This document shows positions 28,463 to 36,638 of a DNA stretch of 64,000 nt, piece after piece. Position 1 is the first letter of the stretch; each line of letters starts with the position of its first letter. The stretch covers positions 55,150 to 119,149 of the forward strand of contig JAPLCQ010000125.1 of the NCBI GenBank assembly GCA_026392115.1, given 5' to 3'. Source of the stretch: Armatimonadota bacterium. GTDB lineage: Bacteria > Armatimonadota > Chthonomonadetes > Chthonomonadales > CAJBBX01. The position numbers were made by a program, and so were the translations under genes. Below the pieces are notes generated by a model. The model saw nothing but the letters and a program-made list of their open reading frames with translations. It made no database searches and had not been told where the DNA came from.

Positions 28463-29092
28463 TCAGCAGAGCCCATGCCGGATCGCATAGGCGATCAGCG
28501 AGGCATTGTTGCCGAGGCCCATCTTGTCCATGATCCGCGTATGGTAGGTGCCGACCGTTTTGACGCTGATCGAGAGCTCGCGGCTGATGTCGCTCAGCGT
28601 CCGGCCCGATGCCAGGAGTACCATCACCTCGTACTCGCGGGCCGACAGCGTCTCGTGGGGCAGCCTAGGGTTCTCGCCGGCCTTGATGTCGTCTGCCATG
28701 GCGCTTACGGCCGGGCCGAAGTGCCTGCCGTTGTTCAGCAGGGAGCGGACGGCTTCGAGAAGCTCGGCGCTGTGGGTGCCCTTTGCCACGTATCCCGAGG
28801 CGCCTGCCTTCAGCGCGCGGTGCGCCAGCTGCTCCTCCGGGAAGGCGCTGAAGACCAGTACCAGAACGCGCAGGCGCGCCGCCCGGATATCGGCCAGCAA
28901 GTCGAGGCCGCTCCGTCCGGGCAATCCGATGTCCAGGATCACCAGATCGAAGGACTCGGCCCGAAGCAGGGCCAGGGCCTCGTCGGCTGTGGCCGCTTCC
29001 GCGGTATGGACGGCGCCGAGCTCGCGGGACAGGACGTGACGAACGCCGTCACGCACCACCTCGTGATCGTCGGCGACCAGTACCTTCAGCAT
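28463..29092 (-). CDS. NarL/FixJ-family response regulator with LuxR HTH
   Basis: VLVADDHEVVRDGVRHVL, LVILDIGLPGRSGLDLL, LSAREYEVMVLLASGRTLSDISRELSISVKTVGTYHTRIMDKMG. Confidence 0.93.
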   Translation of the reverse strand: MLKVLVADDHEVVRDGVRHVLSRELGAVHTAEAATADEALALLRAESFDLVILDIGLPGRSGLDLLADIRAARLRVLVLVFSAFPEEQLAHRALKAGASGYVAKGTHSAELLEAVRSLLNNGRHFGPAVSAMADDIKAGENPRLPHETLSAREYEVMVLLASGRTLSDISRELSISVKTVGTYHTRIMDKMGLGNNASLIAYAIRHGLC

Positions 29093-29326
29093 GCTTCTTC
29101 ACTCCTGAGCGGCGGCACAGCCCCAGAGTTGGCAGCCGGTCCGGCCGGTCGCAATCAGTGTGATCGATATGCGTGCAATCCCTACAGACCCGTCGGTGGG
29201 TATCAGCGAGAATCACAAAGTCGGATGGGTACGCCTCATACATTGGGTTCGCCGGTCACGGTCGATCAAACACCGCGTGCCGGCGCGCCCATAGCCATGC
29301 GTACCCAAGCATAGCCTAGATGCTCA

Positions 29327-29352
29327 CCGCTGGTCCACTCAGGGACCAGCGG
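29327..29352 (+). promoter_or_regulatory. Leader hairpin upstream of the multicopper oxidase
   Basis: CCGCTGGTCC-ACTCAG-GGACCAGCGG, perfect 10-bp stem. Confidence 0.4.
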
Positions 29353-29666
29353 CGCGGCCAATATGCGGGTTGTTCCTACATGGGTTCGCGTCGGCATGCG
29401 CCATGGGCCGGACGACTGCGCCGCCGGTTGTGCCGCGGCAGCCCCCGCGTGCCGTCCCTGTGCTGCTTCGCCGGGTGCGCTCGGGCCATCCGGGTGCGCC
29501 GGGCTCCCCTCCGCTTCAACCCCTTCCACATCATGCTCCGCTCAGGGCGCCTTAGCAACAAGATTCCGTGGCCGGAGATGGGGCCTCGCACCGAACCCTG
29601 TTGCATATTGGTTCCGGCCCCGCGCTCGGCGTCGAGCGCCCGCGTCCGGGACGCCGTGGGAAGTGG

Positions 29667-29696
29667 CCATGCATGCCTGCGAACGCAGGCGCATGG
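29667..29696 (+). promoter_or_regulatory. Second leader hairpin, about 48 nt before the multicopper oxidase start
   Basis: CCATGC-(AT)-GCCTGC-GAAC-GCAGGC-GCATGG, 12 bp with a 2-nt bulge. Confidence 0.4.
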
Positions 29697-29743
29697 CGAT
29701 CTCGCCCTCTTCTGTGAAGCGGGCCAGGGGGAATGGTATTCCT

Positions 29744-32700
29744 ATGAAGAAGTCGAAGCTAGGCATGGTGGCATGGCCGGCGGCAATGCTGGCCGCCGCC
29801 TGCGCCCTGCTCGCTGCCGGTGCGAGTCCGCCCGTCCCAAGCGGCGGCGGCTCCGCGGGCAAGGGAGCGCCGCAAATCAGCGCCGAGGCCAAGGCCAAGC
29901 TGCAGGCCAAAGGCCGCGCGCTGCAGGAGGCGTACTCGATCGGTACGCTGGCCCTTCGCGACCAGGACAGCGCCCGCGTTCGCCGCGTGCGCGAAATGGC
30001 CGCGGCCCGGGCCTATGACCGGTCGCAGCGCAAGCTCTACCTCAAGGCCGTGAAGGCCGGCAAGGTCGCGCCCATCAAGCACGGCACCCGCAAGGAGATG
30101 CCCGGCTGGCAGGCGTGGGGTCCGCCCACGGTGGACATGAGCTACGCGAACTTCACGAACAGCCCGCAGCTCCGCAAGTTCGTCGATACGCTTCCGGGCG
30201 TCGGCGCCGCGAACGCGAACAACCTGGGGCAGTACATCCCCGTCGCGAGCAAGGTCCCCAACCCGAAGTTCCCGAACGACGACTACTACGAGCTGGGTTG
30301 CCAGGACTTCTACACCCAGATGCACTCGGACCTTCCCGGTCCCATCGGCCGATTGGTCGGCGATGCGCTGTACGGCCCCGGCACCCGAATACGCGGCTAC
30401 TATGACAAGACCAATCCCTCGGTGCACCAGTACCTGGGTCCGCTGATCATCGCCCGGCGCAACCGCCCGGTCCGCATCAAGTTCAGCAACGACCTGCCCG
30501 CCGGGCCCGGAGGCGATCTCTTCCTGCCCGTCGATACCACCTTCATGGGCGCGGGAACGGGCCCGAACGGCGGGACCGAGCTCTACCCGCAGAACCGCAT
30601 CTCCATCCACCTGCATGGCGGCGCCACGCCGTGGATCTCCGACGGTATCCCGCACCAGTGGTTCAGTCCCGCCGGCTCAACCAGCTCCTACGCAACCGGC
30701 GAGACCAAGCGCGACGTGCCGGACATGCCGATGCCGCCCGCGCACGAAGGCACCTACTACTACACCAACCAGCAGAGCGCCAGGCTCATGTGGTATCACG
30801 ACCACACGCTGGGTATGACCCGCCTGAACGCCTACGCGGGCGAGGCGGCAGGCTACCTCATCGTTGACGAAGAGGAAGAGCGGATGATCAACGCCGGGAT
30901 TCTCCCCGGCAAGGACATGGGCGTCTACACCTACGGTATCCCGCTCATCGTACAGGACAAGACCTTCGTGCCGGATCCCGTCACGCTGGCCGACACCGAT
31001 CCGACCTGGAACACCGCCAAGTGGGGCGGCCTGGGTAGCCTCTGGTTCCCGCACGTCTACGTGCCGATCCAGGACCCGACCGCACCGGACGGCTGGAACC
31101 CCATGGGCCGCTGGCACTATGGCCCCTGGTTCTGGCCGCCCATGGACGTCTCCACGCTCCTCGGGCCGCTGCCGGAGATCTCGGCCGTGCCCGAGTCCTT
31201 CATGGACACCATGCTGGTCAACGGCACCGCCTACCCGAAGCTCACGGTGGAGCAGCGCCGCTACCGCTTCCGCATCCTGAACGGCTGTAACGACCGCCTG
31301 CTGAACCTGCAGCTCTACTACGTGGACCCGGCCCATCCGACCGAGGTCCGCCTGGTTCCGAACGGCGTTGCGAACGCGGCATCGCTGCCGGCCGGATGGC
31401 CCATCGACTCGCGCCCCGAGGGCATCGCTGATCCCTCCCTGCGCGGTCCGAACATGATCATGATCGGCACCGAGGGCGGCTTCATCCCCGGACCCGTCGA
31501 CATGCCGAACATGCCCATCGGATGGGTGCAGGATAAGGGCAACATCGTTGTCCTCAACGTCGATCAGAAGAACGTCTTCCTCGGGCCTGCCGAGCGCGCC
31601 GACGTCGTCGTCGACTTCTCCGGCGTTCCCGCCGGCTCCAAGCTGATCCTCTACAACGACTGCGGCGCCCCCGTGCCCGCAGGCGACCCGCGCCTCGACC
31701 TCTACACCGGCCTCGAGGACCAGCGGCCCGCCGGCGGTCCCCCCGCCATCGTCGAGGGATACGGCCCCAACACGCGAACCATCATGATGTTCGACGTGGC
31801 CGCCGCCGGCAGCCTGGGCCTGCCCCCGGACTCGGCGACCTACCCGAACCACGACACGACCCTGGCGGCCCTCGCCGACCCGGCCATCGGCCTGCCCGCG
31901 GCCTACCGCGCCACGCAGGATGCACCGATCATCCCGGAGCCCGGCTACGGACCTGTCTACAACACCACCTATCCTGAGACCTACAGCAAGATTCAGGATA
32001 ACTACATCACCTTCTCCACCGACGGTCCGCAGACCCTCACGGGGATCACTCTGAAGTACGCCGGCCTCGCCTACTCGTCCACTCCCACCGTCACCATCGT
32101 GGGCGGCGGACCCGGTGTCTCGATTCAGGCCACGGCCCACGCAACGATGTCCGGCACCGGCACCCGCAAGCGCGTGGCGACTCTGGTGCTCGACAACCCC
32201 GGTGCCGGCTACACGACCTGCCCCACCGTCGTCTTCACGGGCGGCGCACCGCAGGTGGCGGCCACGGCGGTGATCACCACCACCAACACCACCACCCAGC
32301 CCATGCTCCCGAAGACCATCCAGGAGCTGTTCGAGACCAAGTACGGCCGCATGAACGCCACGCTGGGCGTCGAGCTGCCGCTCACGAACTTCAACATCCA
32401 GACGACCATTCCGCTGGGCTACATCGATCCGATCACGGAGACCATCCCGGACGGCGGAACCCAGGTCTGGAAGATCACCCATAACGGCGTCGACACCCAC
32501 GCCGTTCACTTCCACCTCGTCAACCTCCAGATCATCAACCGCGTGGGTTGGGACGGCATCATTCGCCCGACCGATCCCGAGGAGCTGGGCTGGAAAGAGA
32601 CCATCCGGATGAACCCGCTGGAGGACATCATCGTCGCGGTGCGCGCCAAGCACCAGGACCTGCCGTTCGGGCTTCCCGACAGCATCCGCCGCGTCGATCC

Positions 32701-34891
32701 CACCCAGCCCCCGGGCCCCGTCGAGGTCGTCAACCCGGCCAACGGCAACCTGATCACCGTGACCAACGACCTCATCAACTTCGGTTGGGAGTACGTCTGG
32801 CACTGCCACCTGCTGGGCCATGAAGAGAACGACATGATGCGCCCGCTGGTCATGCGCGTCAACACCGCCACGGTCCTTCCCGAGGATCGCACGGGTCTCG
32901 CCGGCTCCGCCGCCCGGGGTCCGCTGCGCGTCACCCTCACCTGGACCAACCCGACCGAGGCGGCGAACCAGAAGGCCACGGCCGTCCGCATCGAGCGGTC
33001 CGCCGACAGCGGCGCCACCTGGGGCCTCGTCGGCTTCGTGAACCCCGACGTTGCGGGCGTCATGCCGGCGTCGTACGCCGACACCACCGTGTCGGAGCTC
33101 ACCACGTACCAGTTCCGCATTCAGGCCTGCAACGGCAAGGGTAACTCCGGGGTCACTTCGCCGATCACGGTGACCACGCCCAGCCGCGAGGCCTACCCGC
33201 TCGTAACCGCCGTGGCCAACCCGGCTGCCGGCGCAAGCGGCTTCAGCAAGGGCCCGGTCACGGTGACCCTAACGGCCGTCACCCAGAGCGCGAACCCCAT
33301 CGACAGCATCTACTACAGCGTCGATAGCGGAGCCTATGTCCAGGTCGTCGGCGCGACCGCCACCGTGACCTTCTCGGTCGACGGCGTCCACACCCTGGAC
33401 TACTACGCCACCGACACCACCCCGCTGGGCGGCGTCGGCTACGCGCAGAGGCTGAACCTCAACATCGACGGTTCGGCTCCCACCTCGTCGAACACCCCGG
33501 TCACCGCCGGTTGGCACACCACCAACGTGTCGGTCACCCTCACGGCGTCCGACAACTCCGGTGGCTCCGGCCTCTCCGGCATCACCTACTCGCTCAACGG
33601 CTCCGCGCCCACGGTCGTCTCCAGCCCCACGACCCTCACCGTGAGCTCCAGCCGTAAGAACATCCTCACCTACTACGCCACCGACCTGGCGGGCAACGTC
33701 GAATCGGCCAACTCCGTCGACATCTGGATCGACAAGGTCGCCCCGACGCTAACCGTCACCAAGGGCACGTCCACCCTCACCCTGGCAGCCACCGACAACG
33801 CCACCGGCTCCGGCGTGGCGGCCATCTACTACACCGACAACGGCGGCGCCACCCAGACCTATCCCGGCACCCCCATAGCGGTGGACCTGTACGCCCACAC
33901 CTACGTATGCTGGGCCGTAGACGTAGCCGGCCTGACGACGGCGACCCAGACGGTGACGTATACGGATCGGCGGACGGTGACGAGGATGAGTGTGCCTGGT
34001 CGCTCCGGGAGCTATGGCGCAACGGTGTCCGTGATCGCCGCTGTGCTGAATGACTCCTCGGGTGCGAGCGTCGCCGGCCTGACCGTTACCATCGCATTGG
34101 ACGGTACCGGCTTGGGGTCGGCGGTCACCCGGATATACCCAAGTTGGCCCGCAACGAACTACGCGCTGATAAGCTACCAGGTCCCTGACGCTCTGGCACT
34201 CGGTCAGCATACTGTCGCCGCGGCATTTGCCGGCGACGGTCTGTATCGGGCATGCTCCGGCACAGGCACCTTGTCAGTGACCACGGCGTCAACCACCACG
34301 ACCGCGGCGAATGTGACGGGGTACCGAGACAGGTCGGCCGTCCTGTCAGGCAGTCTGCGCCGTGCTGCTGGGTGGCTGCAAGGCAAGACGCTCGCCTTTA
34401 GCGTCGACGGAAGTAGCGTGGGCACAGGTCTGACGAACGTATCCGGCGTGGCGACGTTCTCCTATCTGGTTCCGGCCGCCGCGGCGGTTGGTGGCCATCC
34501 GATTACGGTCAGATTCGATGGCGACGCCAACAATGGCGCTAGTTCTGCCACAGCATCACTTGCCGTGGTTCTGAAGATGCCGACGGCAGTATATGTGGCC
34601 AGTCGTACGGTACCAGTTGGCAGTACTGCTACCCTGAACGCGACGGTTCGTGATGCCACCACGGGTATAAGTCTGCCTGCTGGTGTGATCCTGTACTACA
34701 CGATTGATGGGGTGAGTATTGGGTCTGCAACGACCCAGACATACACAAGCTGGTCACCAGGATACTATGCCCTGATCAACTACATGGTTCCGGGCACGCT
34801 TACCACTGGGCCACACACGGTGGCCGTGTCGTATAATGGTGATGCGAACTACGCACCGAGTACTGGGACGAGCACGCTGACCGTGCAGTAA
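29744..34891 (+). CDS. Secreted multicopper oxidase (bilirubin oxidase/CotA-like) with inserted beta-module, OmpL47/FN3-like and Ig-like C-terminal repeats
   Basis: Copper motifs: ISIHLHGG, MWYHDHTLG, HAVHFHLVNLQ, WHCHLLGHEENDMMRP. MKKSKLGMVAWPAAMLAAACALLAAGA signal peptide sets the start at 29744; the ORF-track start at 29363 is probably too early. Confidence 0.88.
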   Translation: MKKSKLGMVAWPAAMLAAACALLAAGASPPVPSGGGSAGKGAPQISAEAKAKLQAKGRALQEAYSIGTLALRDQDSARVRRVREMAAARAYDRSQRKLYLKAVKAGKVAPIKHGTRKEMPGWQAWGPPTVDMSYANFTNSPQLRKFVDTLPGVGAANANNLGQYIPVASKVPNPKFPNDDYYELGCQDFYTQMHSDLPGPIGRLVGDALYGPGTRIRGYYDKTNPSVHQYLGPLIIARRNRPVRIKFSNDLPAGPGGDLFLPVDTTFMGAGTGPNGGTELYPQNRISIHLHGGATPWISDGIPHQWFSPAGSTSSYATGETKRDVPDMPMPPAHEGTYYYTNQQSARLMWYHDHTLGMTRLNAYAGEAAGYLIVDEEEERMINAGILPGKDMGVYTYGIPLIVQDKTFVPDPVTLADTDPTWNTAKWGGLGSLWFPHVYVPIQDPTAPDGWNPMGRWHYGPWFWPPMDVSTLLGPLPEISAVPESFMDTMLVNGTAYPKLTVEQRRYRFRILNGCNDRLLNLQLYYVDPAHPTEVRLVPNGVANAASLPAGWPIDSRPEGIADPSLRGPNMIMIGTEGGFIPGPVDMPNMPIGWVQDKGNIVVLNVDQKNVFLGPAERADVVVDFSGVPAGSKLILYNDCGAPVPAGDPRLDLYTGLEDQRPAGGPPAIVEGYGPNTRTIMMFDVAAAGSLGLPPDSATYPNHDTTLAALADPAIGLPAAYRATQDAPIIPEPGYGPVYNTTYPETYSKIQDNYITFSTDGPQTLTGITLKYAGLAYSSTPTVTIVGGGPGVSIQATAHATMSGTGTRKRVATLVLDNPGAGYTTCPTVVFTGGAPQVAATAVITTTNTTTQPMLPKTIQELFETKYGRMNATLGVELPLTNFNIQTTIPLGYIDPITETIPDGGTQVWKITHNGVDTHAVHFHLVNLQIINRVGWDGIIRPTDPEELGWKETIRMNPLEDIIVAVRAKHQDLPFGLPDSIRRVDPTQPPGPVEVVNPANGNLITVTNDLINFGWEYVWHCHLLGHEENDMMRPLVMRVNTATVLPEDRTGLAGSAARGPLRVTLTWTNPTEAANQKATAVRIERSADSGATWGLVGFVNPDVAGVMPASYADTTVSELTTYQFRIQACNGKGNSGVTSPITVTTPSREAYPLVTAVANPAAGASGFSKGPVTVTLTAVTQSANPIDSIYYSVDSGAYVQVVGATATVTFSVDGVHTLDYYATDTTPLGGVGYAQRLNLNIDGSAPTSSNTPVTAGWHTTNVSVTLTASDNSGGSGLSGITYSLNGSAPTVVSSPTTLTVSSSRKNILTYYATDLAGNVESANSVDIWIDKVAPTLTVTKGTSTLTLAATDNATGSGVAAIYYTDNGGATQTYPGTPIAVDLYAHTYVCWAVDVAGLTTATQTVTYTDRRTVTRMSVPGRSGSYGATVSVIAAVLNDSSGASVAGLTVTIALDGTGLGSAVTRIYPSWPATNYALISYQVPDALALGQHTVAAAFAGDGLYRACSGTGTLSVTTASTTTTAANVTGYRDRSAVLSGSLRRAAGWLQGKTLAFSVDGSSVGTGLTNVSGVATFSYLVPAAAAVGGHPITVRFDGDANNGASSATASLAVVLKMPTAVYVASRTVPVGSTATLNATVRDATTGISLPAGVILYYTIDGVSIGSATTQTYTSWSPGYYALINYMVPGTLTTGPHTVAVSYNGDANYAPSTGTSTLTVQ

Positions 34892-34960
34892 CCCTTGCAG
34901 CGTCTCAGGCTTCTGGCTCACCTGTGGGACGTTCGTTGCGTATGGAGGTGATGCTGCACG

Positions 34961-35001
34961 GCGAGCGGGGCCAGGACAACGGGTGTTCTGGCCCTGCTCG
35001 C
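34961..35001 (+). terminator. Strong hairpin downstream of the multicopper oxidase gene
   Basis: GCGAGCGGGGCCAGGACA - ACGGG - TGTTCTGGCCCTGCTCGC; 18 pairs on the + strand RNA, two of them G-U. No T-tract, so terminator function is inferred. Confidence 0.55.
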
Positions 35002-35226
35002 GGCATGGATCGCTGTATGCGTACCCGTGACGGCGCTGGCTCTTGAGCCTTTGGTCTGCGTTCGCCGCGGCATCGGAGTCACGTTCCGTCGGCGACAAAG
35101 TCCGTTGCGAGTGCGCTCACGGCTGGCGGAGGGGGAGCGTCCTTCGTGACGGGCCCCTATACTGCGCTCTTGTTCGGGCCGGGGCTCTTGCATCTCCGGC
35201 CCACTTCAATCTGCGGAGATAGTCCA

Positions 35227-36477
35227 ATGCGCCCAATACGGTACTTAACCAATGTGCGACCACTTCCTTTGGCCCTGGCCTCGCTGATCATGGCGGCCTG
35301 GGTTGGAGCGTCTCCGCTCGAGTGGACTTCGTCCGGTGCATCGGGTGGTGGGTCGGTCCAGCTCCGAGTCGACCTCCGAACCGGTGCGCCTGGGACGGCG
35401 GGCAAGATACCGCGGGGAGTCACCGCCGAACGCGCCGGCGCTCTCAGTCTGGGTGTTGCAGGTGACCGCCGTGCCGTGGTGCTCGGCCACAGCGCTGAAG
35501 GCAGGCGCGCGTTGCTGGTGGACAGCAATGGCAACGGCGACTTGGCTGATGATGCGGCGCCGACCTGGAACCCAGTCGCCTATCGCGCGCAGAGCGGCGC
35601 TGCGCTAACGATGTATCGCGGATCGACTACCATCACTGCTGTGTTTGGCGGCGTGAAGCGCCCGGTCGACCTTGGTCTTCTGATGCTTGACCCAAAGGAC
35701 TCTGATCAGCCCGAGTCCTCAGTTGCTCTCCTGTGCGATGTCGATTACGGCTACCGCGGCGACATCGTACTGGGCGGAACGACCTTTGGGGCGGCGCTAC
35801 TCGATAGACCCACGGCCGGCAATTTCGCCAGGGGTCTTCTCCTCCTCGATGTCAACGGCAATGGCGTCTACGACGTTCGTGGCGAGGCCTACGACGCGTC
35901 AAAGCCCTTCAGCATCAAGGGCGTGACCTACGAGATTACGGGCATGGCGTCTTCCGGCGCGACATTCACGATCGTGGCCTCGAAGGCCAGCGTCAAGGAG
36001 GTTTTGCCGCCGCCCAACCTCGGCGTGGGTAGGGTCATGCCGGCGTTCGCCGTGCACCTCACCGACGGCAAGCCAGTGGCATTCCCTGCCGGCTACAAGG
36101 GGAAGCTACTCCTGCTCGACTTTTGGATGATGGGGGCCGGCCCACCTGTCAGCCGGCTGCCCGCGATCTCCAAGGCGTACCAGGCCTGCCACGCGCGCGG
36201 TCTCGAGGTGCTGAGCATCTGCTTGGACGATGCCGCAACCGCCGCCAAGCTCACGGCATTCACGACGGAGCACAAGATGGTCTGGCCTCAGGGTTGCGAC
36301 GGAAAGAGCTGGGCAGGCGATCTGCCCCAGATGCTCGCCGTAGGTTCCATACCCTTCTCGCTTCTGGTCGACGGCTCATCCGGCAAGGTTCTGGCCACAA
36401 CAGAATCCCTGACCATCGAGAAGCTGGAGGTCACCATCGCCGCGGCGATGAAGGCCGCCCTCAGCCCAGCGAAGTAG
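35227..36477 (+). CDS. Secreted thioredoxin-fold (TlpA/peroxiredoxin-like) protein lacking active-site cysteines
   Basis: MPAFAVHLTDGKPVAFPAGYKGKLLLLDFWMMGAGPPVSRLPAISKAYQACHARGLEVLSICLDD; N-terminal VDSNGNGDLADDA and LLDVNGNGVYDVRGEAYD EF-hand-like motifs. Confidence 0.75.
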   Translation: MRPIRYLTNVRPLPLALASLIMAAWVGASPLEWTSSGASGGGSVQLRVDLRTGAPGTAGKIPRGVTAERAGALSLGVAGDRRAVVLGHSAEGRRALLVDSNGNGDLADDAAPTWNPVAYRAQSGAALTMYRGSTTITAVFGGVKRPVDLGLLMLDPKDSDQPESSVALLCDVDYGYRGDIVLGGTTFGAALLDRPTAGNFARGLLLLDVNGNGVYDVRGEAYDASKPFSIKGVTYEITGMASSGATFTIVASKASVKEVLPPPNLGVGRVMPAFAVHLTDGKPVAFPAGYKGKLLLLDFWMMGAGPPVSRLPAISKAYQACHARGLEVLSICLDDAATAAKLTAFTTEHKMVWPQGCDGKSWAGDLPQMLAVGSIPFSLLVDGSSGKVLATTESLTIEKLEVTIAAAMKAALSPAK

Positions 36478-36595
36478 TCAACCCTCGAGGGACCCAATCT
36501 AGATCTCGGCCGGGCAGGCTAGGAAGCCCGTCCGGCCAGACACGCTACCCAGCCGCTCAAACAGCGTGATCGTCCGACCGTGTCCAATCCGGCCC

Positions 36596-36638
36596 TCAAC
36601 TTTCCCCTTTAGACTTTCGACTGCTTCTACTTTCCCCA
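36596..36638 (-). repeat. Heptad-like AT-rich repeat, copy C
   Basis: Reverse complement reads GGGGAAAGTAGAAGCAGTCGAAAGTCTAAAGGGGAAAGTTG; contains the YjbH-like stop codon. Confidence 0.6.

Noticed and set aside
30677-32821. 714-aa reverse ORF inside the multicopper oxidase
   Set aside because: Shadow frame with Val/Asp/Gly-rich sequence; copper motifs are clearly on the + strand.
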